DNA of 64,000 nt, from the NCBI GenBank assembly GCA_026994195.1, contig JALWRH010000049.1, forward strand, positions 1 to 64,000. The letters run 5' to 3'. The stretch is from Sedimenticola sp. Its GTDB lineage: Bacteria; Pseudomonadota; Gammaproteobacteria; Chromatiales; Chromatiaceae. Positions within the stretch are counted from its first letter, which is position 1; every line of letters begins with the position of its first letter. The notes under the pieces were generated by a model. The model saw only the letters and a list, made by a program, of their open reading frames with translations, was not told where the DNA came from and searched no databases. A program made the translations under genes and the position numbers. Shown piece after piece: positions 52,793 to 63,998 of the stretch.

Positions 52793-53281
52793 ATGGCTGT
52801 ACTCCTGTGCCGGGACAAACCGGGCGTACATCTGCAGGGGCTGGTGGGACGCTACGGCCTCAAGCTGGAATGGGTGCAGGATCAGCAGCCCATTCCCGGC
52901 TCCCACTTCGGAGATCCCGAAGCCGGCCTCATCGGCAACCGCCTGCTGGTGAGAGGCGACACACCGATACATTCCGCTTTCCATGAGACCTGTCACTACA
53001 TCTGTATGGACGGCCAGAGGCGCGCCAGCCTGCACACGGATGCCGGTGGCGGCTACGATGAAGAAAACGGCGTCTGCTACCTGCAGATCCTCCTCGCGGA
53101 CCACCTGCCGGGTTTCGGACGTGATCGCATGTTTGCCGACATGGACAAATGGGGTTACAGCTTCCGCCTGGGCAGCGCTTCCGCCTGGTTCTATGAAGAT
53201 GCGGAGGATGCCCGGGCATGGCTGCTGACGTACAATCTCATCGACGAACAAGAACAACCCACATGGATGCTGCGACAATGA
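52793..53281 (+). CDS. Hypothetical protein with HExxH (HETCH) motif
   Basis: IHSAFHETCHYICMDGQRRASLHTDAGGGYDEENGVCYLQ; overlaps galU start. Confidence 0.7.
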   Translation: MAVLLCRDKPGVHLQGLVGRYGLKLEWVQDQQPIPGSHFGDPEAGLIGNRLLVRGDTPIHSAFHETCHYICMDGQRRASLHTDAGGGYDEENGVCYLQILLADHLPGFGRDRMFADMDKWGYSFRLGSASAWFYEDAEDARAWLLTYNLIDEQEQPTWMLRQ

Positions 53282-54105
53282 TCAAGAAATGCCTGTTTCC
53301 CGCCGCCGGTTATGGCACCCGCTTTCTCCCGGCCACCAAATCCATTCCCAAGGAAATGCTGCCCATCGTGAACAAGCCCCTGATCCAGTACGGGGTGGAG
53401 GAAGCCAGCAGCGCCGGCATGACGGACATCGCTATCGTCACCGGCCGGGGTAAGCATGCCATCGAAGATCTCTTCGACAACAACCGCATCATCGAAGACG
53501 CCGTGCGCGGTTCCGACAAGGAAGCGCTCCTGGAAGAAACCAACCGCCTGATGGAAGAATGCACCTTTTCCTATACCCGGCAGAAACAGATGAAAGGCCT
53601 GGGCGACGCCATTCTTTCCGGGGAACCGCTGATCGGGGACCAGCCTTTTGGCGTGGTTCTGGCTGACGACCTGTGTATTGGGGAGAAGGAAGAACACAAC
53701 GTACTGTCACAGATGGTGAACATCTACAACAAATATCAGTGCAGCGTCATTGCCATCGAGGAAGTGCCGGAAGCGGAAACCCACAAATACGGTGTCATCG
53801 CCGGCGTAGAAGTGGAGCCAGGCATCTTCAACATCAAGGAAATGGTGGAAAAACCCCCTGCGGGCACAGCCCCCAGCAACCTGGCCATCATTGGCCGCTA
53901 TCTGCTCACGCCGGACATCTTCGAGCTCCTGCGCAACCAGCCTGCAGGCACTGGGGGGGAAGTCCAGATTACGGATGCCCTGAAACGCCAGACCCAGACC
54001 AACCGGGTCATCGCCTACCGGTTCCAGGGAAGGCGCTTCGACTGCGGCAGTGTGCATGGCTTCGTGGAAGCCACCAATTATTTCTACGAAAAGTGCTTCA
54101 AGTGA
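53278..54105 (+). CDS. galU: UTP-glucose-1-phosphate uridylyltransferase
   Basis: MIKKCLFPAAGYGTRFLPATKSIPKEMLPIVNKPLIQYGVEEA. Confidence 0.97.
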   Translation: MIKKCLFPAAGYGTRFLPATKSIPKEMLPIVNKPLIQYGVEEASSAGMTDIAIVTGRGKHAIEDLFDNNRIIEDAVRGSDKEALLEETNRLMEECTFSYTRQKQMKGLGDAILSGEPLIGDQPFGVVLADDLCIGEKEEHNVLSQMVNIYNKYQCSVIAIEEVPEAETHKYGVIAGVEVEPGIFNIKEMVEKPPAGTAPSNLAIIGRYLLTPDIFELLRNQPAGTGGEVQITDALKRQTQTNRVIAYRFQGRRFDCGSVHGFVEATNYFYEKCFK

Positions 54106-54253
54106 CCGGGCTCAACGACAGGCAGGAAGCAGAATGCGCTTTTCCTGAGCATTGTCAACGCATTGAAGCGTCGAATACCTTATTATGAGTGGGTTGCCTG
54201 CCCTGGTACGGTAACTTATTCTTCCTTGCATTGAATAACAGGCACTGAACGGC

Positions 54254-54835
54254 ATGTCGGAATACGCGCTCATACTCGTCAGCACCGTACTGGTGAACAA
54301 CTTCGTCCTGGTGAAGTTCCTGGGGCTATGCCCCTTCATGGGCGTTTCGCGCAAGCTGGAAACCGCCATGGGCATGGGGCTGGCCACCACTTTCGTGCTC
54401 ACCCTGTCCTCGGTGGCCAGTTACCTGGTGAACAGCTGGATGCTGGAACCCCTGGGCCTGGAATACATGCGCACCATCGCCTTCATCCTGGTTATCGCCG
54501 TGGTGGTGCAGTTCACCGAAATGGTGATGCACAAAACCAGTCCGGTGCTTTATCAGGTGCTGGGCATCTTCCTGCCCCTGATCACCACCAATTGCGCGGT
54601 GCTGGGCGTGGCCCTGCTCAACACCCAGGAGCAGCACAACTTCGTCGAATCCGCCCTGTACGGTTTCGGCGCCGCCGTGGGCTTTTCCCTGGTGCTGGTG
54701 CTGTTCGCCGCCATCCGTGAGCGGGTAAATGCCGCCGACGTGCCTGAACCCTTTAAAGGCAATGGTATCGCCCTCATCACCGCGGGACTCATGTCCATGG
54801 CTTTCATGGGCTTCTCCGGGCTGGTGTCCGGATGA
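54254..54835 (+). CDS. rsxA: Electron transport complex subunit RsxA/RnfA
   Basis: [38 protein letters not shown]. Confidence 0.97.
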   Translation: MSEYALILVSTVLVNNFVLVKFLGLCPFMGVSRKLETAMGMGLATTFVLTLSSVASYLVNSWMLEPLGLEYMRTIAFILVIAVVVQFTEMVMHKTSPVLYQVLGIFLPLITTNCAVLGVALLNTQEQHNFVESALYGFGAAVGFSLVLVLFAAIRERVNAADVPEPFKGNGIALITAGLMSMAFMGFSGLVSG

Positions 54836-55398
54836 TCACTGCCATCTTTGCCATTGCCGCCCTGTCAACCGCTTTCGGCCTCCTGCTGGGCTACTCCGCC
54901 ATCCGTTTCAAAGTGGATGGCGATCCCCTGGTTGACCAGATCGACGCCATTCTGCCTCAGACCCAGTGCGGCCAGTGCGGTTTTGCCGGCTGCCGCCCCT
55001 ATGCCGAAGCCATTGCTGCTGGCGAGGCGGAAATCAACCGCTGCCCTCCCGGCGGGGAAGCCGGCATGCTGGCCCTGGCAGATCTGCTGGGCAAGGAACC
55101 TGTACCTCTGGAAAACGAGGAAGCCGCCAGCAAGGGCAAGATGATCGCCCACATCCGGGAGGACGAATGCATAGGCTGCACTCTGTGCATCCAGGCCTGC
55201 CCGGTAGATGCCATCGTGGGCGCCGCCAAGCAGATGCACACGGTTATCGCCGATCAGTGCACAGGCTGTGAACTGTGCCTGCCACCCTGTCCCGTGGAAT
55301 GCATCGAGATGGTCCCCGTCAAGACCACCTTGAGCAGCTGGAAATGGCCCTTCCCGGGCAGTGATGAACAGGCTCCTGTCCAGGAGTCCGGCTCATGA
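54832..55398 (+). CDS. rsxB: Electron transport complex subunit RsxB/RnfB
   Basis: [21 protein letters not shown]..., 4Fe-4[27 protein letters not shown]. Confidence 0.97.
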   Translation: MITAIFAIAALSTAFGLLLGYSAIRFKVDGDPLVDQIDAILPQTQCGQCGFAGCRPYAEAIAAGEAEINRCPPGGEAGMLALADLLGKEPVPLENEEAASKGKMIAHIREDECIGCTLCIQACPVDAIVGAAKQMHTVIADQCTGCELCLPPCPVECIEMVPVKTTLSSWKWPFPGSDEQAPVQESGS

Positions 55399-56975
55399 TC
55401 ACCAAGAATCCTGGCAGCTGGGACTTCCACGGCGGCATTCACCGCCCAGACTGCAAATCCATGTCAGCAGGCAAATACCTGGGCAAGGTGCCCTTGCCCG
55501 AGACCCTGGTGCTGCCCCTGCAACAGCATATCGGCGCCATGGCCGAACCGACTGTCAAGGTCGGCGATCAGGTTCTGAAAGGACAAACCATCGCCCGGGT
55601 CACCGAATACATTGGCGCCCCCATACACGCGCCCACGTCAGGCACTGTGACAGCCATTGAGGAGCATCCGGTACCCCATCCCTCCGGACTCAGCGCCCCC
55701 TGCATCGTGCTGCAGGTGGATGGAAAGGATACCTGGGACGAACTCCCCGAACCCCTGCCGTATTTCGACGATATGGACCCCTCCCTGCTGCGGGAACGCA
55801 TCCGCTGGGCGGGCATCGTCGGCCTGGGTGGCGCCGCCTTCCCCACCAGTGTGAAGGTAAACCACGGCCCGGACCGGCCTATTCAAACCCTGGTGGTCAA
55901 TGGCGCCGAATGCGAACCCTATATCACCTGTGACGATCTGCTCATGCGCGAGCAGGCGGACCGCGTTGTGGAAGGCATCAAAGTGCTCCTCTACGTGGTG
56001 GACGCCGAGGAATGCCTCATCGGCATCGAGGACAACAAACCCGAGGCCATTGCCGCCATGCGCAAAGCCGTGGCCGAATCCGGTCTCAAGGACGTTCAGG
56101 TGGTGCAGGTGCCCACCCGCTACCCCATGGGCGGGGAAAAACAGCTCATCAAGGTACTCACCGGAAAGGAAGTACCCTCCAACGGCATTCCCTCGGAGAT
56201 CGGGGTGATCTGCGTGAACGTGGCCACCGCCGCAGCGGTCACAGACGCGGTCATGGCCGGGCGCCCCCTGCTCAGCCGCCTGGTGACCGTCACGGGGGAA
56301 GGCATCAGTACGCCGGGCAATCTTGAAGTACCCTTTGGGGTGGCTATGTCCCATGTGATCGAACAAGCCGGAGGATATACGGACAAGGCCTACAAACTGA
56401 TTCTGGGCGGTCCCATGATGGGCTTCACCCTGGGTGACGATGCATTGCCGGTGACCAAGGGCAGCAACTGCCTGCTGGCGGCCAGCCGTGAGGAAGCCCC
56501 ACCTCCGGACAAGGCCCGCCCCTGTATCCGCTGCGGCAAATGCATGGATGCCTGCCCCGCCCAGCTCCTGCCCCAGCAGCTCTACTGGTACGCACGCGCC
56601 AGGGATTTTGAAAAAACCCAGGAATACAACCTGTTCGACTGCATCGAATGCGGCTGCTGTTCCTGGGTCTGTCCGTCCCACATTCCCCTGGTCCAGTATT
56701 ATCGCTTTGCCAAGACCGAAACCTGGGCCCTGGAAAAAGAGAAGCGTCAGGCAGAGGATGCCCGCCGCCGCCACGAGGCCCGGGTGGAACGCCTGGAGCG
56801 CCTGGAGCGTGAACGCAAGGCGCGCCTGCGGCAGAAGAAGGAAGCCCTGCAAAAGAAAACCGCGGCTGGCGGCGCCGATCCCAAGAAAGCCGCCGTAGAG
56901 GCCGCCGTGAAACGGGTGGCGGAAAAGAAAGCCCGTCAGGCCGAGGCCGAAAAGAGCACCGAGGAATCCTCATGA
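55395..56975 (+). CDS. rsxC: Electron transport complex subunit RsxC/RnfC
   Basis: [73 protein letters not shown]. Confidence 0.97.
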   Translation: MITKNPGSWDFHGGIHRPDCKSMSAGKYLGKVPLPETLVLPLQQHIGAMAEPTVKVGDQVLKGQTIARVTEYIGAPIHAPTSGTVTAIEEHPVPHPSGLSAPCIVLQVDGKDTWDELPEPLPYFDDMDPSLLRERIRWAGIVGLGGAAFPTSVKVNHGPDRPIQTLVVNGAECEPYITCDDLLMREQADRVVEGIKVLLYVVDAEECLIGIEDNKPEAIAAMRKAVAESGLKDVQVVQVPTRYPMGGEKQLIKVLTGKEVPSNGIPSEIGVICVNVATAAAVTDAVMAGRPLLSRLVTVTGEGISTPGNLEVPFGVAMSHVIEQAGGYTDKAYKLILGGPMMGFTLGDDALPVTKGSNCLLAASREEAPPPDKARPCIRCGKCMDACPAQLLPQQLYWYARARDFEKTQEYNLFDCIECGCCSWVCPSHIPLVQYYRFAKTETWALEKEKRQAEDARRRHEARVERLERLERERKARLRQKKEALQKKTAAGGADPKKAAVEAAVKRVAEKKARQAEAEKSTEESS

Positions 56976-58015
56976 AGTTGCCGGTTCACACCTCCCCCTA
57001 TGGCAGTCTGCCCAACAACGTTACCCGCGTCATGGGCGAAGTGCTGCTGGCCCTGGTGCCCGGTATCATTGCCCTGGTGTACTATTTTGGCTGGGGCGTG
57101 CTCATCAACATCGGCATTGCCGTCACCACCGCCCTGGCCGCCGAAGCTGGCGTGCTGCGTCTGCGCAAGCGCCCTGTACGCCCCGCGCTCACGGATCTGA
57201 GCGCCACGGTGACTGCCGTGCTTCTGGCCATCGCCCTGCCCCCCCTGACCCCCTGGTGGATGACGGTGCTGGGGGTATTGTTCGCCATCGTCATGGTCAA
57301 ACACCTGTACGGCGGTCTGGGCTACAACCCGTTCAACCCCGCCATGGCCGCCTATGTGCTGCTGCTGGTCTCCTTCCCCGTGGCCATGACCCAGTGGCTG
57401 CCGCCGGTACTGCTCAACGAACATCCCCTATCATTCGTCCAGACCCTGTCGGCCATCTTCGGGGGCGGACTGCCCGATCACCTGACCTGGGATACCATTA
57501 CCAGCGCCACACCCCTGGACGCCATGCGCGAACAGCTCAAGATGAACAAGACCATCAGCGAAATCGCCCAGAACCCCATGTGGGGTGATTTCGGCGCCCG
57601 GGGCTGGGAATGGGTCGGCAACTGGTTTCTGCTGGGCGGACTGTTCCTGCTCTGGCGCAAGGTCATCACCTGGCACATCCCTTTTGCCATGATCGCCGGT
57701 CTGCTCCTGGCTTCAGGCCTATTCTGGCTCTTCGATCCCGAATCCATGCCCTTCCCCGGCTTTCACCTGTTCAGCGGCGGCATGATCCTTGGCGCCTTCT
57801 TCATCGCCACGGACCCGGTTACCGCCGCCACCACGTCCAAGGGACGCCTGGTCTATGGTTTTCTCATCGGCCTGACCGTATTCATCATCCGCACCTGGGG
57901 CGGCTATCCAGACGCGGTGGCTTTTGCGGTGCTGCTGATGAACATGGCGGCGCCCACCATTGACTATTACACCCAGCCCCGGGTGTTCGGCGCCAGGGAC
58001 AAGGACAATGCCTGA
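56972..58015 (+). CDS. rsxD: Electron transport complex subunit RsxD/RnfD
   Basis: YNPFNPAMAAYVLLLVSFP, FMN-attachment region DTITSATPLD. Confidence 0.96.
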   Translation: MKLPVHTSPYGSLPNNVTRVMGEVLLALVPGIIALVYYFGWGVLINIGIAVTTALAAEAGVLRLRKRPVRPALTDLSATVTAVLLAIALPPLTPWWMTVLGVLFAIVMVKHLYGGLGYNPFNPAMAAYVLLLVSFPVAMTQWLPPVLLNEHPLSFVQTLSAIFGGGLPDHLTWDTITSATPLDAMREQLKMNKTISEIAQNPMWGDFGARGWEWVGNWFLLGGLFLLWRKVITWHIPFAMIAGLLLASGLFWLFDPESMPFPGFHLFSGGMILGAFFIATDPVTAATTSKGRLVYGFLIGLTVFIIRTWGGYPDAVAFAVLLMNMAAPTIDYYTQPRVFGARDKDNA

Positions 58016-58655
58016 TCTGAACCGCAATATCTTCATCAGTGCCGCCATTCTGGGCATCTTCGGGGTTCTGGGCGCCACCCTGGTATCTCTGACCTGGACC
58101 GCCACGGCAGAGCGCATTGCGCGCAACCAGCAGGAGGCCTTCCTGCACAATGTGTACAAGCTCATCGATAAGAAAGAAATTGACAATGACCTGCTCAAGG
58201 ATGTCATCACCCTGAATACCCCTGCCCTGGCAAAATCCGAAATCAAGGTCTACCGGGCGCGCAAGCAGGGACAGCCCGTAGCGGTGATTTTCAGCCCGGT
58301 GCAGGCCCCCGGCTATGCCAGCCCCATCAACCTGATGGTCGGCATCCGCTATGACGGCACCCTGGGAGGCGTACGGGTTCTGTCCCATCTGGAAACCCCG
58401 GGTCTGGGCGACAAGATCGACGAGGAAAAATCCGACTGGATTCTCTCCTTCACCGGGAAGTCCCTGGGCAATCCCCCTCCTGACAAATGGAAAGTGAAAA
58501 AAGACGGCGGCGTGTTCGACCAGTTCACCGGCGCCACCATCACCCCGCGCAGCGTGGTGGGCACGGTAAAAAAAGTTCTGGAATACTATGCCAGAGAAAA
58601 GGAAAACCTGTTTAAAAAACCCGCTGAAAAAATCGACGAAGTACCCATGCACTGA
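58008..58655 (+). CDS. rsxG: Electron transport complex subunit RsxG/RnfG
   Basis: VLSHLETPGLGDKIDEEKSDWILSF, FTGATITPRSVV flavinylation motif. Confidence 0.95.
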   Translation: MPDLNRNIFISAAILGIFGVLGATLVSLTWTATAERIARNQQEAFLHNVYKLIDKKEIDNDLLKDVITLNTPALAKSEIKVYRARKQGQPVAVIFSPVQAPGYASPINLMVGIRYDGTLGGVRVLSHLETPGLGDKIDEEKSDWILSFTGKSLGNPPPDKWKVKKDGGVFDQFTGATITPRSVVGTVKKVLEYYAREKENLFKKPAEKIDEVPMH

Positions 58656-58666
58656 TAGGCAACCAT

Positions 58667-59362
58667 ATGAGCATGTCCAACCGTGAAATCATCGCCAATG
58701 GCCTGTGGAACAACAACCAGGCTCTTGTTGCCCTGCTCGGGCTGTGTCCCCTGCTGGCGGTGTCCAACACTCTGATAAACGGCCTGGGCCTGGGCCTGGC
58801 CACCACCCTGGTGCTGATCTCTTCCAACGCCACTATCTCCTTCATCCGCAACTGGGTGCGCCAGGAAGTACGCCTGCCGGTGTTCGTGCTGGTCATCGCC
58901 TCCTTCGTAACCGCTGTGGAACTGGCCATGAACGCCTGGTTTCACGACCTGCACAAGATCCTGGGCATCTTCATTCCCCTCATTGTCACCAACTGCACCA
59001 TCGTGGGCCGCGCCGAGGCCTTTGCTTCACGCAATCCCGTACCCCAGTCCATGCTGGACGGCCTGAGCATAGGCATGGGTTTTACCCTGGTGCTCATGAC
59101 CCTGGGCGCTCTGCGGGAATTCATCGGCCAGGGTACTATCCTGTCCGGCGTGCATCTCATGTTCGGCGAGGCCGCCAGGGGGCTGAGTTTCTCCATGGGC
59201 AACGATTTCCATGGCCTGATCCTGGCCATTCTGCCTCCCGGCGCTTTCTTTGGCCTGGGTCTGCTCATTGCCCTGAAGCACGTCATCGACAAGCGCAATG
59301 CCGCCCGCGCCGCCAGCCGGGTGGAAACCGTACCGGCTGAAGCCGCACCCGCGGAAGGATGA
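58667..59362 (+). CDS. rsxE: Electron transport complex subunit RsxE/RnfE
   Basis: NGLWNNNQALVALLGLCPLLAVSNTLINGLGLGLATTLVLI. Confidence 0.96.
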   Translation: MSMSNREIIANGLWNNNQALVALLGLCPLLAVSNTLINGLGLGLATTLVLISSNATISFIRNWVRQEVRLPVFVLVIASFVTAVELAMNAWFHDLHKILGIFIPLIVTNCTIVGRAEAFASRNPVPQSMLDGLSIGMGFTLVLMTLGALREFIGQGTILSGVHLMFGEAARGLSFSMGNDFHGLILAILPPGAFFGLGLLIALKHVIDKRNAARAASRVETVPAEAAPAEG

Positions 59363-59994
59363 ACCGGGAAAAGCGCCGGGAAATCTTCGAGCGCCTGCGC
59401 GCGGCCACCCCCCACCCCACCACGGAGCTGAACTACAGCAGCCCCTTCGAACTCCTGGTGGCCGTGATTCTGTCCGCCCAGGCCACAGACGTAGGGGTGA
59501 ACAAGGCCACGGCAAAGCTCTTTCCCGTGGCCAACACCCCTCAGGCCATCCTCGATCTGGGAGAGGATCGCCTGAAGGAATACATCAAGACCATCGGTCT
59601 GTACAACAGCAAGGCCAAGAACATCATCGCCACCTGCCGCATCCTTCTTGAAGAGCATGACGGCGAGGTGCCTGACAGGCGCGAGAAGCTGGAGGCTCTG
59701 CCCGGCGTGGGGCGCAAAACCGCCAACGTGGTCCTGAACACCGCCTTCGGCCAGCCCACCATGGCCGTGGACACCCACATCTTCCGGGTCAGCAACCGCA
59801 CCGGCATCGCCAAAGGCAAGACCGTGCTGGAAGTGGAAAAGAAACTGCTGCGCCATGTACCAAGAGAATTCCTGCACGATGCCCATCACTGGCTGATCCT
59901 GCACGGACGTTACACCTGCATTGCGCGCAAGCCCCGTTGCGGTTCCTGTATCATCGAAGATCTGTGCGAATACAAGGAAAAAACCGAATCATGA
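59359..59994 (+). CDS. nth: Endonuclease III
   Basis: Hh[15 protein letters not shown] and C-terminal 4Fe-4S cysteines. Confidence 0.97.
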   Translation: MNREKRREIFERLRAATPHPTTELNYSSPFELLVAVILSAQATDVGVNKATAKLFPVANTPQAILDLGEDRLKEYIKTIGLYNSKAKNIIATCRILLEEHDGEVPDRREKLEALPGVGRKTANVVLNTAFGQPTMAVDTHIFRVSNRTGIAKGKTVLEVEKKLLRHVPREFLHDAHHWLILHGRYTCIARKPRCGSCIIEDLCEYKEKTES

Positions 59995-60440
59995 AAACCT
60001 ATCACAAGTCCCCTGAAGCCATTGCTGCTCTGAGCGCCGAGCAGTACCGCATCACCCAGGAAAACGGCACCGAAGCCCCGGGCAGCGGCGAGTATCTGCA
60101 CAACCATGAGCCCGGCATCTACGTGGACCTGGTATCCGGCGAACCCCTGTTCACCTCGAAAGACAAGTTCGATTCCGGCTGCGGCTGGCCCAGCTTCACC
60201 CGCCCCATCTCTACAGACTTCGTCCGGGAACTGCAGGACAACAGCCACGGCATGACACGTACCGAAGTCCGCTCCACCCACGGTGACAGCCACCTGGGGC
60301 ATGTCTTCACCGATGGCCCCCAGGATCGGGGCGGCCTGCGTTACTGCATCAATTCCGCTGCCGTGCGCTTCATTCACCGGGATGACATGGAGGCCGAAGG
60401 CTATGGCGAGTATTTGCCCCTGCTGGAGGAATCCTCATGA
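59991..60440 (+). CDS. msrB: Peptide-methionine (R)-S-oxide reductase MsrB
   Basis: [42 protein letters not shown]. Confidence 0.95.
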   Translation: MKTYHKSPEAIAALSAEQYRITQENGTEAPGSGEYLHNHEPGIYVDLVSGEPLFTSKDKFDSGCGWPSFTRPISTDFVRELQDNSHGMTRTEVRSTHGDSHLGHVFTDGPQDRGGLRYCINSAAVRFIHRDDMEAEGYGEYLPLLEESS

Positions 60441-60937
60441 GCCTGGAAAAAGCCCTGCTCGCCGGCGGCTGCTTCTGGGGCATGCAGGAGCTGATCCGCA
60501 AGCTACCCGGCGTGGTGAACACCCGGGTAGGCTACACGGGGGGCGATGTTCCCAATGCCACTTACCGGAATCACGGCAATCACGCCGAAGCCATAGAGAT
60601 CGAATTCGACAACCAGCTGACGAGTTACCGGGATATCCTGGCCTTTTTTTTCCAGATTCATGATCCCAGCACACCAAACCGCCAGGGCAACGACCGGGGA
60701 TCGTCCTACCGTTCAGAAATCTTCTACCTCAATGATGCGCAAAAACAAACGGCTCAAGAGATGATCGACAAGGTCAACGCTTCCGGCCGCTGGCCCGGGC
60801 CAGTGGTCACCCGGGTTTCTCCGGCGGGAGATTTCTGGGAAGCAGAGCCAGAACACCAGGACTACCTCCAGCAGCATCCCGGCGGCTATACCTGTCATTT
60901 TCCCCGGCCGGACTGGGTGCTGCCGGAAGACGAATAA
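60437..60937 (+). CDS. msrA: Peptide-methionine (S)-S-oxide reductase MsrA
   Basis: [48 protein letters not shown]. Confidence 0.95.
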   Translation: MSLEKALLAGGCFWGMQELIRKLPGVVNTRVGYTGGDVPNATYRNHGNHAEAIEIEFDNQLTSYRDILAFFFQIHDPSTPNRQGNDRGSSYRSEIFYLNDAQKQTAQEMIDKVNASGRWPGPVVTRVSPAGDFWEAEPEHQDYLQQHPGGYTCHFPRPDWVLPEDE

Positions 60938-60943
60938 GAGAGG

Positions 60944-62374
60944 TTATTGACCCGGCAGCAGGGGCTCCTCGTCATCCAGATCATCCAGTTCCACTTTCTC
61001 AATCTTGACGAAACGCCCGCTGATCTTCTGCGCCGAGGTATTTACCTTTTTGACATCATCATGGGCCATGCGGATGTGATCGGCGAGCTTGTCCATGCGC
61101 TGCTGAAAACGCCCAAAATCCGCTGACAGCAGGCGCAGGTGCTCCTGAATAATATGCACCTGCTTGCGTGTGGCCACATCCTTGATGACCGCCCGGGCCG
61201 TGGTCAGCACCGCCATCAGGGTGGTGGGCGACACCAGCCACACCCTGGCCCGCTGGGCTTCCTCCACCAGCTCAGGAAAATGGGCGTGGATCTCAGCGAA
61301 CAAAGACTCCGCCGGCAGGAACATGACCGCGCCATCGGCGGTCTCGCCGGGAATCAGGTACTTGCCGGCGATGTCCTGGATATGTTTCCTGATGTCCTGG
61401 CGGAACTGCCGCCGGGCCTGGGTGCGATCTCCTTCCGGGGCTTCGTTGTCCATCATGCGCTGGTAGCTTTCCAAAGGAAACTTGGCGTCCACGGGCACCT
61501 TTCCCGTGGGCTCCGGCAGGGTGAGCAGACAGTCCACGCGCATACCATTGCTCAGGCTGGCCTGCATGGTATAGCTGCCTTCGGGCATGACATTGCGCAC
61601 CAGCCCTTCCAACTGCACTTCGCCAAAAGCGCCTCTCGAACGCTTGTCCGTGAGCACCTCCTGCAGGCTCACCACGTTGCCCGACAATTCCGTGATCTTC
61701 TTCTGGGCTTCATCGATGCGCGACAGATGTTCCAGCACCCGGCTGAACACTTCTGTGGTCTTTTCGAAACCTTCAGTAAGGCGTTTCTCCACCTGGCCGC
61801 TGATCTGCTGCAGGCGTTCGTCCGTGGTTCGCGCCAGCCCCTCCAGGCGCTCGTTCATGGCCCTGGCGGCCTCGGCCTGGGTCTGGCGTAACTGACCGCC
61901 CACGTGCTCCATGCCCTGGCGCAGGGCTTTGTGCTGCTGATCCAGGGCTTCTGTCTGGCGCTTCTCGAAACTTTCCCGCTGGGCACCAAGCTGTTCACTG
62001 ACCTCCCGCTGCAGCTGTATGAAGCGCTCCAGCAGGGTCTCTTTCATCACGCTGGCATCCAGGGTGAGTTGGCGCTGCAGCATGACCTGGCGCTGTCCCA
62101 GAGTTTCCTGCAGCTCGTTCACACTGCGGTGCACGCCTTCCTGGGTAAGGAGCTGGTTCTTGATGAAACCCTCGCTGATATCTGTGCGCTGCCCCTCCAG
62201 AGCGCTGTACAGACCTGCAGCCATTTCTTCCAGATCCACCGAAAGGCGATGCAGATGCTGCTTCTGCAACAGCAGGATGCGCAGCAGCCAGACAAGGACC
62301 AACACTGCCAGGAACACCCCGGACAAGATGATTTCCTGGCTGTACTGCCCCCAGAAAGCCTGAAGATTGTGCAT
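60944..62374 (-). CDS. rmuC: DNA recombination protein RmuC
   Basis: RGAFGEVQLEGLVRNVMPEGSYTMQ; PVDAKFPLESYQRMMD; long coiled coil. Confidence 0.94.
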   Translation of the reverse strand: MHNLQAFWGQYSQEIILSGVFLAVLVLVWLLRILLLQKQHLHRLSVDLEEMAAGLYSALEGQRTDISEGFIKNQLLTQEGVHRSVNELQETLGQRQVMLQRQLTLDASVMKETLLERFIQLQREVSEQLGAQRESFEKRQTEALDQQHKALRQGMEHVGGQLRQTQAEAARAMNERLEGLARTTDERLQQISGQVEKRLTEGFEKTTEVFSRVLEHLSRIDEAQKKITELSGNVVSLQEVLTDKRSRGAFGEVQLEGLVRNVMPEGSYTMQASLSNGMRVDCLLTLPEPTGKVPVDAKFPLESYQRMMDNEAPEGDRTQARRQFRQDIRKHIQDIAGKYLIPGETADGAVMFLPAESLFAEIHAHFPELVEEAQRARVWLVSPTTLMAVLTTARAVIKDVATRKQVHIIQEHLRLLSADFGRFQQRMDKLADHIRMAHDDVKKVNTSAQKISGRFVKIEKVELDDLDDEEPLLPGQ

Positions 62375-62430
62375 GGTTTAGATGATGACAAAAGGATAGA
62401 ATCAGTTTCCGAAATTAACACAGATCCGCC

Positions 62431-63720
62431 ATGCATGTTCACCTGAAAACCCTGGGCTGCCGCCTCAACGAAGCCGAACTGGAATCCTGGTCGCGGGATT
62501 TCCAGGCTCAGGGCATCCTGCCCACGGCCTCTCCCGGGAATGCCGACCTGGTGGTGATCAACACCTGTGCAGTCACGGAAGAAGCGGTGAAGAAATCCCG
62601 TAAGATTCTGCGCCGCGCCCAGCGGGACAACCCGCGGGCCAAGCTGGTGGTAAGCGGCTGCTATGCCTCCTTGAACCCGGAGCAGGCCGCCGCCGACCTG
62701 GGGGTGGATCTCATCGTGCCCAACACGGAAAAGGAACGGCTGGCGGAAATTGCCATCCGGGAATTGCAGTTGCCCACCATGCCCGTCACCGCCATGGCTC
62801 CCGGCAGCTACAGTCCACTGCAACGCAACCGCCAGCGGGCCTTTATCAAGGTTCAGGACGGCTGCCGTTACCGCTGCACTTACTGCATCGTCACCCTGGC
62901 CCGGGGGGAAGAACGCAGCCGTCCCGTCTCTGAAGTCATCGGGGAAATCAACGCCCTGTCAGAACAGGGCCTGCAGGAGATCGTGCTGGCCGGAGTGCAT
63001 CTTGGAGGCTACGGCAGCGACACTGGCAGCAGCCTGAAGCAGCTGGTGGAAGCTGTACTGGCAGAAACAAACATACCCCGCATCCGCCTGGGTTCCCTGG
63101 AACCCTGGGATCTGCCCGAAGATTTCTGGACGCTGTTCAGCAATCCCCGCCTCATGCCCCACCTGCATCTTCCCATGCAGAGCGGCGCGGACTCGGTGCT
63201 ACGGCGCATGTCCCGGCGCTGCCGCAGCGGTGAATTTCTGGAACTGGTGGAAAGCGCCCGACAACAAATACCGGATTTCAATGTCACCACAGACATTATC
63301 GTCGGCTTCCCCGGAGAAACGGCGGCCGAATGGCAACAGACCCTGGAATTCGTGGAACGCGCTGCCTTTGGCGACATTCATATCTTCGCCTTTTCCCCCC
63401 GCAGCGGCACCAAGGCCGCCATGCTTCCGGGCGCCATTCCCAGAGAAACCAAGCGCCAGCGAAGCGAGCAGCTTCACCAACTGGCTGCCAGGCTCAAGCG
63501 GAATATGCTGAAGAAGCAACTCGAAAAAACCTTTCCGGTACTTGTCGAAGACACGCCCAGCGAGAGTGAAACGGGCTTCAGCCAGTCAGGCTACCTGCCC
63601 AACTATCTGCGTGTCCGCTTTCCAGTCCACGACAACCTGGCCAATCAGATTGTCAGAGTACGGATCACGGGAACAGAAGGCGACTTGCTGCGGGGAGAAT
63701 TTCTTTCAGCCAAGACTTGA
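62431..63720 (+). CDS. mtaB: tRNA t6A37 methylthiotransferase MtaB
   Basis: TLGCRLNEAELE, NTCAVTEEAVKKSRK, QDGCRYRCTYCIVTLARGEERSRP. Confidence 0.93.
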   Translation: MHVHLKTLGCRLNEAELESWSRDFQAQGILPTASPGNADLVVINTCAVTEEAVKKSRKILRRAQRDNPRAKLVVSGCYASLNPEQAAADLGVDLIVPNTEKERLAEIAIRELQLPTMPVTAMAPGSYSPLQRNRQRAFIKVQDGCRYRCTYCIVTLARGEERSRPVSEVIGEINALSEQGLQEIVLAGVHLGGYGSDTGSSLKQLVEAVLAETNIPRIRLGSLEPWDLPEDFWTLFSNPRLMPHLHLPMQSGADSVLRRMSRRCRSGEFLELVESARQQIPDFNVTTDIIVGFPGETAAEWQQTLEFVERAAFGDIHIFAFSPRSGTKAAMLPGAIPRETKRQRSEQLHQLAARLKRNMLKKQLEKTFPVLVEDTPSESETGFSQSGYLPNYLRVRFPVHDNLANQIVRVRITGTEGDLLRGEFLSAKT

Positions 63721-63788
63721 AAATCCCTCCATGCCTACCATACTTACGACAGGACGTTGAAGAAGCAATCGATGTAGGAGGCCAAAAG

Positions 63789-63998
63789 ATGTTCCTCAAG
63801 GAAAAGAAAAGCGGCGATCTGGTAGAAGTGCTGGGATTGGGGGATTTGTTTGATCCCAGCCGCGAAAAGGTGCCGGGACGTTTCCATGCAGGTGAGGAGA
63901 TGGGCGAACCCGCCACATTCTTCAAGACAGAACTGGTATTTCCTTCAGACGAGCCCCTGCCCCGCTGCTGGTTGGATCCCAACTATAAGATTCGATAG
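63789..63998 (+). CDS. Small conserved-looking hypothetical protein
   Basis: MFLKEKKSGDLVEVLGLGDLFDPSREKVPGRFHAGEEMGEPATFFKTELVFPSDEPLPRCWLDPNYKIR. Confidence 0.55.
   Translation: MFLKEKKSGDLVEVLGLGDLFDPSREKVPGRFHAGEEMGEPATFFKTELVFPSDEPLPRCWLDPNYKIR

Noticed and set aside
55638-56852. 404-aa minus-strand ORF
   Set aside because: Antisense to rsxC; no recognisable domain.
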